Of a stretch of 64,000 nucleotides of DNA, positions 12,578 through 24,120 are shown piece by piece. Origin of the DNA: Lethocerus indicus (lineage: Eukaryota; Arthropoda; Insecta; Hemiptera; Belostomatidae); assembly GCA_019843655.1 (NCBI GenBank), contig JACDQD010000002.1, positions 9,971,393-10,035,392 of the forward strand, in the 5' to 3' direction. Below the pieces are notes generated by a model. That model was not told the DNA's origin. It searched no databases and worked only from the letters and a program-made list of their open reading frames with translations. The stretch's first letter is position 1; each line of letters begins with the position of its first letter. A program made the translations under genes and the position numbers.

Positions 12578-12644
12578 TACGGCGCTTTATATCGGCAAAC
12601 CAGCAATAACTCTGGGTGCTTCTGTTTAGTATTACCAGCGCCGT
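12578..12644 (+). repeat. Palindrome-ended repeat, copy B
   Basis: TACGGCGC at the left and GCGCCGT at the right form perfect complementary arms around a 67-bp unit. The interior ATCGGCAAACCAGCAATAAC closely matches copy A. Confidence 0.65.
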
Positions 12645-13019
12645 CCCTCGTAATTGTATCTTGGATTTAAGATTTGCCAAGAAAAGGTAAAAGCGGGTCA
12701 TTTGTATTATCAGTATGATTCTGTTGGTTTAAATTTGGTTAAGGTTGAATAATAATGGTAACTTCCTCACTGATAATGTCTACAATGATGTAAAAAATGG
12801 TTTATAGAGCAATTAATGCTGTAGTACATTAATTTAGTCTAAACGTGCTGAGTAAAATTGACTAATTGCTGGTTAAAATCACTGAGTATAAATTTTATAA
12901 TTCTGTCAGCTTCCGATTTGATTTAAGCCATGAATATTTTACCAGTGTTGTTAACACCGTTTAGGCGAAGTAATCAATATAGGGAACTTAGGGACGTTTG
13001 CCCTTGACGCATTTAACGG

Positions 13020-13200
13020 TTTGTACGTTCCGGAGGAGAGGAGCCGCCTAATTAACAATGATTATCGCCTCCGGCAAAATTAATCAACCCCCGGACCCAT
13101 CGCCATCAGCGCAGAGGCCTCCTACTTCATATAAATTGATTCATTAGCGAAATTTCTACTTGCCGCGAATTTAATTAAAGTTAAATTCGTTTAAGCACGC
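13020..13200. promoter_or_regulatory. GC-rich intronic island, candidate regulatory element
   Basis: A GC-rich block in AT-rich intron DNA. It contains TAAATTGATTCATTAGCG at 13132-13149, identical to 17601-17618 in a second island, and CGAATTTA 16 nt further on. TAAT/ATTA cores suggest homeodomain sites. No function is shown by the sequence. Confidence 0.3.
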
Positions 13201-13413
13201 GTGCCGAAAAATGGTTTTTTTTCACCCCCCTTCTAGTTTTCCGAACACATCTGACGGCACGAATTTTGTCAACTTTTCATTATATCAATGCAATTCAGAT
13301 GTAAAAAGATTATTTAGTGTTTAATTCAATGTCCTTTCGGTTGAAACGCTAGTTTTAATCATTTTTAAAGATCGCAACCCCGTTACAACTGCTAATACTG
13401 GAAGATATCAGAT

Positions 13414-13435
13414 TTCAGATATCTAGATATCTGAA
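13414..13435. repeat. Perfect 22-bp palindrome
   Basis: TTCAGATATCT followed directly by its reverse complement, with no loop. A partial echo, AGATATCAGA, lies just upstream. Confidence 0.7.
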
Positions 13436-16400
13436 TTTCTATATACCTTTTGTATGTGATGAATTATTTATTCAGGTAGCCACTTATGTGCTTGTAGATA
13501 TTTATTTTGAAATCGTGGGCATAACGTGAATGCCTGTCTACCTCTGATATACATCTACAGCTATTCTGAATGCTTGACACATCAAGTTAATGACCCCAAT
13601 GTGCGATTGATGGATTAAAGCCTTATTGGGCCTCTCCGTTCAGTGCTAATCGACATGATTAGTTTCTCGTGGTTAACTGCTGGGGGTAAGACCCCCACCG
13701 TTGACAACTGTGTAATTCCTTACCGTTGACAAGGCTGACAAGTGTTTCAAAGAGTTTTAAAAAAGTAAGATTTCGAAAATAATTGACTTGTAAATAAATA
13801 AGGAAAACGATAGGTCCAAAAATTAGGTAAACAGTTTGACCCATTAGATTTTTATCAATACAAAAATGTTTGGGCCTAAATATTTGGAATTTCTGAATAA
13901 GACAACATATCAGTGAGGCATATTCCAAGTAGAAGAAAGTGAAAGTGACCTGTTTCACCCTCATTACCCCAGCCTGAAGGTATCGCATTATTAAATGTGT
14001 AAATATATATTTATAAAAAAAGGAAATTTTTATAAGTCCCAGTTACTCCAGTACTGGATATACTAATTAGCTATTTATGAGATTATTTTAAACTGTATTA
14101 TATTCGCGTTGGTTCTGCTTTTTAAACTTTAGAAGTTCTTCTCTCTTTCGATTTGGTGTCAATGTATTTTCCTTGTACTATCCTCTTTTTCACTGCCATG
14201 GCTATAGTGCTTTATAGTGTAAGATGTCCACGTAGGATAAAATGGGGCATTCAACACAATGCGGAATGCTCGGCCTTGGCGCGCTGTTAATATTGAAATG
14301 AGTTTCGGATAGAGAAACTGCATCCCTGATTTTTCAAAATGTGATCTGAGAGCTTATCTGATGGAAATGTTCACTAGTTTCTTGTCACTCAGTTACTACT
14401 ATTTATGTCATAACAATAATTTATTTATTACGTATTTATTAAGTAATTAACAATCTATTATAACTTATTCTCTCTATACTATTATTCAGGAACATTTAAC
14501 TTAAAGACAAGCAATATGATACATCATTATATTTACCTCGGTTATCTTGCTTACTCTTCATCCACCTCAAATTGATGTTCCAAATCAAATGAATAATTAT
14601 TCCAATTATAATAACCCTTAAAAATATTAATGTTGAGAGTAATGGGAGGTACAATGATGAGAAGTATACTGGAAGTGAACCTTCAAGGTCTCTAGTGTTT
14701 CTAAACTAAATCCCCAATGTTGATCCCAATCATTATTCATAATATTCGGTAACAATTTTCTATTACCAAGCATATTCGTTGACAATTCCTATACGAATAC
14801 AACAAAATGTGTATTTATATTAATAATACTCAGATTGAAGTAGTATTTTAGACAGATTTAATAACGGCAAATACATTACTCACAGCGTACTGAAATATTG
14901 GAAAGTATACAATAAAATATGAGATTTTAATGTCTTATTGTATTCATAGTTTGTTTTCACATAACGTCCGGTCCTCTTTTGACAAGATTCTATGTCAGGC
15001 CATCAATATTGGAAGCATTATAGCACGGTCAGCGCTAATGTCATAAAGCACGACATATACGAGACCGTATTAGGCATTGACCTAACGGGGATAAAGATAA
15101 TCAGAGAAACATGAAATATACTAACTTCATACATACACTTCATATATACAGGGTAATTTTGTTTTTGTTACTGAAACGTATAAATGAACCGCACGGGTGA
15201 ATCGAACCGCTTTCGAATGCTGGCTTAGTATAGGTTATTGTATTTGCAGCCGGAAAAAACTGGGTGCGCCGGCCACTCACAATAGGGGTTCGAGCTTCTG
15301 AACTTCTGAATACTAAATGAACTCATTTCAATATTATTGCTAACGGAACACTTATACATATGTACAACCTATCAGACCATTTTCGAGAACAAGACTGGAC
15401 AGCAGCTGTTTCACCCGCCTGCTTGGCGAATGGTTGGCCAAAATGAAATCCAGTCCACACTAAAACACTATTCAACACTCCATAGTTTTGGAATGCTGAG
15501 AAACACTTTTTATTTTATATAGCTATGATTTTTGTTATTGTCCACTGTTCCTACATTATGAAATGCACCGGCTCATATAAAAGTCTCAATAAAGCAACTG
15601 AATTTACAATTGAACTTACTACAAACGTGTATCAAGATTTTTGATTTTCATATTGCTTCATATGGCCTTTTGTCCATTAAAAGTCCATTAAAATCGGTTA
15701 CAACAGTAATGTAATCACTCTTTTCCCCTATCCCCTCCGTTGAAAGCAAGAATGGAAGATTTAGAGGTTTATGAAAACATTGACTTCATTTAGAGAGGTT
15801 AACATGATTTTATGACGTGAGGTTTCACTTGAGAGGCCATATTTCGAGTTAAGGACTTTCGTCTATTTAAAAATGTTTCTGTTTAAAGAAAATACGTAAT
15901 TAATTGGAATTAAGACCGTTTTAAGAAGATTTGTTGGTTATCAGAAACCTGTTCAAAAGCTTTTTGTAAAATATAATGGCGAAGGGCTCGGGAAAATTAC
16001 TTTTATGTTGGAGAAACCCTGACATGTTGACGTTGAATGGGCCGGACGTTTCCACTTCCAAGACTAAAAGTTATTGTTTGAGACGAAAAACAGGATACGT
16101 ACGAGCTGGAACACATGTTATTACGTTTGCCATTCAATGAAGTTAATAATTACATATTAACTATTATTTTATTTAAATTAAACTTATTTATTTCATTCGA
16201 ATTAGTTCATTCATTCATGATTTTAGGTCAAGTAAATAACACAGCCACTTCATGAGGCTTTTTAATTGGCTTTATGAAATATTCATGCTTGAAACAAATT
16301 GTAGGTTCACTCCCTTCTGAGTTTAGGTTCACGTTTGTGGAATTGATTTTCTGCCCGGTCAAGTTGGGGGTGAAAAAAACGCTTCGAATGAGTTTCTCCT

Positions 16401-17109
16401 TTAATAGTCATTTGAGTGCCGGGAATGGCCACTTCAGAGTGGAAAAATCGCTAATTATCAACGAATTCTGGAATGTGCTAATTAAAAATTCCTTTGTTGC
16501 AAAGCGTAATCTCTTTTCTAATGTACGGAAAGTATGCATATAGAGCTAAAAGGAAGAATGAAACTGGCTTTAGGTTGTGTTATTCTGACCGGAAATAATA
16601 TCATATTGTTAATTAATTCTTGCACAATTAGTGTTTTTAATTGTTTTGTCTGGCATACAAGTGATGCACATATATTATTCTTATTCGTAAATAGAATATT
16701 AAGTTATTGTACAAAAAAAAATAATAATGAATAATCATTATTCTGAACGTATAAACGCACAAGTTCCAGGATAGACTACCCTAGTCGAAAAGGATTTTCC
16801 TTACCGAGAGTTAAAGTTTGGAAGGACACAAAAAATGGATCTACTGGCTTATTGTATTTATTTCTGGTAACTTCATGAAGCATCCCTACCACACATACCC
16901 TCATATAAGTCCATCTTCAAAGTTCTTGCCAACATCTGACTGATCTATTTCAAATAAAGGGAACCGCAGGCTAACGGTGTGCCCTTTCTGCACTATAGCC
17001 TGGGGGGTAATATTGGGAGATAGGAATGGAGAATACAGGATTCAATGCCTGCGGCTTGCGAAACCATTATTGAAATATTGGCCTTACTATTGATGTATTG
17101 AATACTATC

Positions 17110-17113
<4 letters not shown>

Positions 17114-17164
<51 letters not shown>
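17114..17164. repeat. (TA)n microsatellite
   Basis: A pure TA run of about 50 bp. Confidence 0.95.
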
Positions 17165-17168
<4 letters not shown>

Positions 17169-17499
17169 TGTTTCTCTTGTTGGTTTCTGTTATTGACTTA
17201 CCTATCGAGGTACTCCTACTACCCCCCCCTTTGACCCATTAATTGTACATTTCATTAAAGAATATTTAATAATTTAAATAAGATCCTATTAATTTAAGAT
17301 AGGGGAATCTGCCTGGAGGTTCCATAATGTATCGACGATTATTTGGAGCGATTATTTGGGCTTGGTTAATTGTTTCCATTTAGTGTAGGATCTAATTTCA
17401 CAAAATTACTCCCACGACGACACACGCAATGGGCTAATAAATGGGCTAAGCGGAAGTGGTTCATGTACATTGGGTGACAATCGTGGTGAATTTCAAGAG

Positions 17500-17720
17500 T
17501 CAGACTGCTGTCGTAATCGGCCCGGATGGCTTAGGATTAAATGAAGGGGCTGCCGCGGCCCTCCATCACCGCCACCGGAAGCTGGGCAGATTACCGGTGT
17601 TAAATTGATTCATTAGCGCCGGCCACACTCGAATTTATCGCACCGCGACTTTACGGCCCCACTTTTCGGCTGGCTAATGAGCCCAGCCTAATATCAATCA
17701 GTTATTTCCGTCAACTCGCA
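17500..17720. promoter_or_regulatory. GC-rich intronic island, candidate regulatory element
   Basis: This second island shares the 18-mer at 17601-17618 with the block at 13132-13149. CGAATTTA follows 11 nt later at 17630-17637. It also contains GGCTAATGAGCC, an imperfect palindrome with a TAAT core. It could be a regulatory element or a diverged duplicate of the other island. Confidence 0.3.
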
Positions 17721-18310
17721 ACTTAACCCGACTCTGTTGATACCCTCGGCTGTCACACGGTAAATTGCGAACGGGGATCGGAACTTAATTACACCTATCT
17801 ATTTACCATCGAAATGTAAGTCAGTCGTTAGTCTCGCGGCGGTTAAGTATTGTTCGGTTGAGCTGTGACAATAAGGCCCAATACAACATTATAATGTTAC
17901 AAGATTACAATACAGTACACTTAATACTTCTCCTGTGTATTCCCGCGGGTATGTATGTCATGAAGTCCTCCCAGTGTGACACTTGTAAAGATAGTGTGCG
18001 CAAAATATACTATTACATACTAAGGTTCACCGATACAAAAATAAATACACTAATACTAAATGTACAAAACAATTCGCGAGTCCGCAAACTGTAGCCAAAT
18101 TACCGGAATCATATTATTATAATGCGATTAAAACGTAAAATTCGATAATACGAATTTGAAATCAATTTTCTGATTCCCACTGATACCAGCTGAATGTGTA
18201 AACCCATCTAAACTGACAACAAACAGTGTGGGAACACTGATGTTTCAAATTTTACAAATAAGATAATCTGTTTTACATTTTTGAACGATTATATATGTTA
18301 ATATACGACG

Positions 18311-18336
18311 TTACATATGAACGACGTCATATGTAA
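18311..18336. repeat. Inverted repeat with 10-bp arms and 6-nt loop
   Basis: TTACATATGA (18311-18320) pairs perfectly with TCATATGTAA (18327-18336) around ACGACG. Confidence 0.6.
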
Positions 18337-18842
18337 TTTACATAAGTACCAATGTTTAAATGGTTTATTTAATGAATTTAAAGAGGGGTTTATCTGAGTA
18401 TATTCCTTTTCCTGCGCATATTCATTCATCCGTCAACCTTTGATTTGAACTGCAATGCATGATTCCGTTGTTCCTAGAAAAAGAGGAAACTGCTCTTTCA
18501 TCATCTCTCTGGGAAACCGCGCGCCCGGTAGTTGTCGGAAAAATGTTATATCCGGGCCTGGGATCGACCTGGTTTGTTCTCCAGTTACGATTTGTTGAAT
18601 TTAATTGGATGTAGTCGGAGGTTATGAAATCAGTCTGTTGCTAAGGGGAAAACACTTTTGTGGGTGAGAGTGGAACTAAGATGGGTCAGGAGACCGCGTA
18701 TAACAATCAATGCAAGTAGAACAAAAGTAAGTCCATATGAAATCTTTTCGGACCGGTGTTATAATGTTAACAGGCACTTTAAAATATAATAGTTTTGGGG
18801 AAAATTCCTTTTCCTGGGGAAATGGAAATACAGAATTATTTT

Positions 18843-18887
18843 TTAACATATTATGTTAACAGTTTAATGCTAACATATTATGTTAGC
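18843..18887. repeat. Twin tandem palindromes
   Basis: TTAACATATTATGTTAA (18843-18859) and GCTAACATATTATGTTAGC (18869-18887) are each a perfect palindrome around a central T, and they share the 15-bp core TAACATATTATGTTA. This looks like duplication of a palindromic unit. Confidence 0.65.
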
Positions 18888-19862
18888 AGTCTCGAAATAT
18901 CGGATAATATTAGTAAACGTCGAGCATAATACTGGACGCCACATTTTAAAAGAAAATTATTAACCAAATTGAATTACTAAAATAATATTTTTATTGAATT
19001 ACATAATATACACAAATATTAATGTAAATTATATTTATATTATTTTAAAGACAAAATAATAATAACACACATTAATAATAATTTATTAAGATTTACAATA
19101 GTTCAATTTTGTTGCAAAATGTGAAAATTCTCGAAACTCATTACCAAGCGACCGATTTAACTTTAACCCAGAGCAAATATGCTTTAAACCTCTGGAAGCA
19201 CCTGCAATTTTCGTTCACTTCGCAATATACAGGAAACTTTCAAGTCTTTGTCGTGTTTTATAAGAGACTTGGCTAAAATTGGAAAATCAGATTTTCAATT
19301 AAGTTAGACGAGGTCAATAAACGATCCAATAGCTCATTTATAATAGGACTTTTCTTAATTGTTGTTTCAAATGTTATTATACAACTACAAATTAGAAAAA
19401 TAATTTAACTAGACATTTTCAGAGGAAAAAATGATCTCTTGCACTGACGAGGTCATTACTGTCAAATGCGTCTGATGAGGCATGATTAATTAAATCCAAC
19501 TTCCATATTTAGAACTAACTTAGGTTTTCAAATAATTAAAATTGCACTCTTCGAAAGAAGAAACTTACAAATATTGAGAATAAATTCGTTATAATTATTT
19601 CGCAATGAGTGTTTCATCAATTGTGATCTCTTATTTTACGTTGGTGCGTATTTTACCTAGTGCAAGAAGACTGTCCATCGGCCGTTTTCGATTTATGAAA
19701 CAAATTAGGAGAAATTGGAATTATAATAGCGACTATAATTTCTAGTATTTCATTCATGTTTCTAAAATAAAAAAACCAACGCGGCATATATTTGTACTCT
19801 TTATTTGTATTTCTTCATAGTCATTTCAGTGAGCTCCCTACACATAATGTATACAACATTCA

Positions 19863-19940
19863 TGGGGCAGGCCGACCGAATGGCAAATGATATTCAACAC
19901 CAAAAGCCAACTCTGCCATCTCTCTGTTATTGCCAAATAT
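19863..19940 (+). pseudogene. Possible relic of a non-LTR retrotransposon reverse transcriptase
   Basis: One frame reads WGRPTEWQMIFNTK followed by SQLCHLSVIAK. It resembles the W..K-WQM-FN..KC motif of CR1/Jockey-type reverse transcriptases. Only about 25 residues look alike and the flanks are not recognisable. It may be coincidence. Confidence 0.25.
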
Positions 19941-22900
19941 ATTCTTGGAGGTATTAGAACATGTAAGTTTAATTCTAATTTTGGATCAATCAAGATCATT
20001 GGAATTCCAGTAGTGTTGTTCAACTATTTGTTTTCCTTGATTTTTTTGGCAATATTAAAATTGATTATTGGCCTTTTTAGATAATAACAATAATATCTGT
20101 TGAGTTCCTGGAGACTGCTCCATTTATGGGCATAATCACAGTTCACGCCTCCAGAGGTTCCCCACTTCTACATCCAGTTTTGACCAATCAACCTACAAAC
20201 CATATGGAAAGTGGGAAAGTAGCTAAAGAGCGGGAATTCAAATATATATAAAAAAATAACTGGTATATTTTATGTAGCCTAACATAACCTAACCAGCGCT
20301 GGGAGTGTAAACTAGGGAACTAGTTAAATAGAATTTATATAGCAAAATACCGGGATGGTTACTGTGCAGTTACCTCTTATCGTCGTTCAATTTTAAGTAC
20401 TTATAAGTACATTTATAACAGTCATTGGACAATATAATTAATAATGAAAACATCTACTTAATTAATTATGATCACCTTAGCGAAAAGGCTTGCAGTAGGC
20501 GTGTGTTAGTTTTGAGGGAAGACTGGTGGCGGCGGGAGAGGGGTCTTTGTTTCCTCAGTTGGCACCTTTATCTCCACTTCACAGATGCGTAGTTTCCTCT
20601 CCGTTCCCGAACAAATATGGCAGAACAAGCAGATCACGCATAGCGGTATCAGGATTTATAACGTTAAAATCTCATTTATTCGGGGCGGCTCGAATCGAGG
20701 TGGGGGCAGATAGCATTAAAAATATTTCGTGAAGTAACTGCAGCCATCAACATGGTTCGTAAATAAAAAATCCGTACTATTTAATTTCCGACTTTGAAGA
20801 GTCATAGGGAATTCATGGATCTGCTATGTCCGATTTATGCTATAACTTACGTGTTGGGCAGTGAGAAATTAAGGTAGAGAAATTAAAGTCGCCGTTACGA
20901 TTCGATATTGTACAAATTTATATATCACCGATACACTTTTGCCGAACGGTAGCTTGTAAGTCCTATTAATAATTGGGGCAGAAACTGTAACGAAAATGAA
21001 TTCGCCGTATCTATCTGGTTAGTTGGTATTGTGGCGAATATGAGCTTGGAAAGCACCAAAACGGAGAATTGCGACAGCGGCAAGACAGAAGTAACCGGCG
21101 GGCGTAAACGTTTTGAGGTCACGAAGTCATACTTTTCCCGAGGCTATCTCGTGTTGTTTTGAGTGCGGGACGGATTTTGCGACTGCCATAACTCATGGCG
21201 GTTACGAGCAGTCCTACCGAGCACCGAATTTGTGCAAAAAACCCGGTTGCAGCATTTTAATTTTACGCAGTCAATTTTACGCATTAATCTGTAGACGATT
21301 CCCGGGCGCTTAATATTTGTAACGTTCCAATGCTTTACAGTATATGCGTGTACTTCAATCGGAAAGAATTGGGAACCGAGAATGGCGCAATTTCGATTTC
21401 AAACCACTCGACTTTCATACCTCCGGCATAAATGATTTGGCCCTTTGTTCCCCCCCGGTTATATTAGTTTTGAACCGTTGCATCACTCTCGTCGATGGAC
21501 GACCCGCTGCAAACGGCCACGTAATAAGCAACCATCGATCCTAGTCATTTCAATCATAAAATTTCATATGGAATCACCTCGTAATTCGTTGCAGGTATTC
21601 ATTCAGAACTTCATCCTTCCACGAAATATGTCTGATTGCGTTACAATATTCCTTTGACTTGTAATTGGAGTTAAAATGTAACTGTAATGATTTATAAATG
21701 TGAATAGTTTTTCAGTATTCAAATACATTTTGATTCTTATATTGCTAGTGTTTAGTCAACCTAGTTAAAAGATCCTTCAAACGCTTTAATAAGAATAAGG
21801 AAATATATATTTGAATGACTTTTAATGAAGTTTTGAATTTGCCGTAGAAATATCATTATACAAATAAATTGGGATATTTCATGGCAGTTTATCCAAATTA
21901 ATTGCAAGGTATTATAATGTAACGATGATGTTTGTGTGTTCAAGATGTGGTGGTTTCGATGCGAGATGAACCATTTTGTCCATAATCTAGAGGAAAACTA
22001 TTAAAAATGTACTCGATTGTTTTATTTATCTTCATGATTGGACCCAATTGTTGTAAAATAAGGCTTCCTCCTCTTCTATTCGAGTAATTTACGCACAATA
22101 TACAACTTTAAATTAATTGATTTAGACATAGGACACGCCTAGGGAGATTCTGCTTGTGTTTAATACCGACTTTGATATCTACGCGGTCCAAACTGTTGTC
22201 TATCTGTCCGTGATGTATATGGACAGGAAGCATTAGCCAATACATGACCGGGGTCTGTAAAATCCGCGGCTTTGCCGTTAGGCAGAATGGGGGAAAGCTC
22301 GGGGGCTAGGGGTTGTGCGATAAGACGGGACCAGAGCCCCCCTGGGGAGCATAAAACAGGGCCCGCCCACCAACAGACCTTCTACATCGCTTCCAGGAAA
22401 TATTTCTATAAATCCTTCTTCTGATAAACAAAAAAGGGTACGGATACTAAATCATGCTAAGGAGGTATTTTATGCTTCCGTCCTATCTTGATGAATATTG
22501 CTGAGAGGTCTCTAAGATTATATTAAGGTGTTTCTTATTTCAATATTTACAAGAAAATGGAGACTCAGATTTTAATTAGAAGTGATACACGTAAATTTGT
22601 TGTATCACGCGCATTGTCTAATTGAAGATATACATAAGGGAATAGATTCCGTGTGATTAGATTCCCATTCCTAGCTTTCTGTTTTCTGTATTTATTGTAG
22701 AAATCGGTTTTGGCTTTTCGCCACTGTCCGAACCGCTGTTTTAGTCATACAGGCCATAGTAATATGTATTATTTTCCAGTGGTGTATCCTGGGAGCACGC
22801 TCATTCTGTATTTATACGAATAACACTTCAGATCAGAAAATCACTTCTCATGTGTATTACTCGATTACTTTCAAACTGCGCATATTTACAAAAGCAAACA

Positions 22901-23658
22901 AAGTTATTATTACTGCTGTGATTTTCTCTCCTTACCTATTTGGATAATAAGCTAGACATATTTCGGCTTTTCGCCTAACTTTGCGCAGAAAGTTTTTATT
23001 CAAACTAAAAAAAAGAATGGTAAATTAATTTGAAAATTGGCACTGGTATTCCAACGTCTGATCTCAAAGGTGGAAAATTATGAGGTCCTTGCCGAAATTT
23101 AATTAAGTCGCAGGATTATATTGGCGATGACCCGGTCAAGCCCCTTTGGCCATCCTTCCAGCCAATGTGTGTTCTCGTCCGAAGGGACAACGAGCCCCAT
23201 GGGTCTGTCCCGTCCCAAATACTGCCGTCCTCACCCCTTTCCTATCCCTAACGGGGTTCCAACTTAAATGCTGGAATTCGGAGGATCACGTCGCACAACC
23301 TCATAGGGACTTACACTTGGTCCGATCGGAAACCCTCCATTGGGCCCTGAGAAATTAATCCCAGTAACCATCGTTATCTCTTCATGCTATAATATTATCT
23401 ACCGGATAAAATTATAATATATCCTGTAATATGCTGTCTTATTTGGGTTGGGAGGGATTTTGTTAATCGGCTGAAGTCTTGCTGAAGTCGGATTATCGGT
23501 CAAATATATATTTGATCACGCAACTGGTCACAACTATTACGTTCTGACTTTCAAATATATGACAGGAAGCCTATCTGGTATTGTGTATTTACAATCATAA
23601 AATTATTAAGTATTCCTGTTGATCCAACATTTTTCCTTATACAAATTACACAAATCCT

Positions 23659-23720
23659 TACGGCGCATCCCGATTGACCCGCAACACCCGGAAGTTGTAC
23701 GGGCATTGCATTAGCGCCGT
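23659..23720 (+). repeat. Palindrome-ended repeat, copy C
   Basis: TACGGCGC and GCGCCGT arms close a 62-bp unit embedded in composite repeat P. An inner ACCCGCA/TACGGGC pairing is nearly complementary. Confidence 0.7.
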
Positions 23721-23865
23721 GCAACAAACATCGATGGGAAGTATACTGTAAATCCTTGGCTAGGTTTAGGTAAGCAGTACTAAAGGTAATTATTTCTAAA
23801 GAACGTTATACTTGTCGGATTATCGGTCAAATACATATTTTTACCACACAACTGGTCACAACAAT

Positions 23866-24120
23866 CTAGTTTATCGGTGCTAATGCACCCAACAAACTAT
23901 AGTTAAATACATTTCCGCACAACACACAGGGGGCCACTAGTTTATCGGTGTAAGTGCACTCAACGAACGTTAGTTAAGTATATTTCCGTATTACCCTCAG
24001 GAGGGCGCTAGTTTCACAAAAACCGTTGGTTGAGTGCACTTGCACCGAATAACTAGCGCCCCCCTGAATTTGGTGCGGAAATGTACTTGACTAAAGTTCG
24101 TTGGGTGCACTTGCATTAAT
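23866..24120. repeat. Array of ~71-bp CTAG-bounded units, two forward then inverted
   Basis: Forward units are 23866-23936 and 23937-24007. Each begins CTAGTTTATCGGTG and carries ACTCAAC/ACCCAAC, ATTTCCG and GGGGGC-like blocks. From 24008 the sequence turns round: TGAGTGCACTTGCACCG, AACTAGCGCC, GGTGCGGAAATGTACTTGAC and GTTCGTTGGGTGCACTTGCA are the reverse complement of the unit. The result is a foldback structure. Confidence 0.75.

Larger units (their letters stand above)
23434..24120 (+). repeat. Composite repeat, copy P
   Basis: It matches 51412-52195 over several hundred bases with small differences: GGGATTTTGTTAATCGG, the ATATGACAGGAA region, CCTGTTGATCCAACATTT, then a palindrome-ended unit, then ATCGATGGGAAGTATACTG. 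It has an internal direct duplication of the TCGGATTATCGGTCAAAT block (near 23494 and 23817). The right part (23866 onward) holds the CTAG-bounded units. No coding capacity is seen, so it is probably a non-autonomous element. Confidence 0.75.

Noticed and set aside
15178..15225. GGTTCGATTC on the minus strand as a tRNA or SINE B-box
   Set aside because: No matching A-box, acceptor stem or T-arm pairing could be found.
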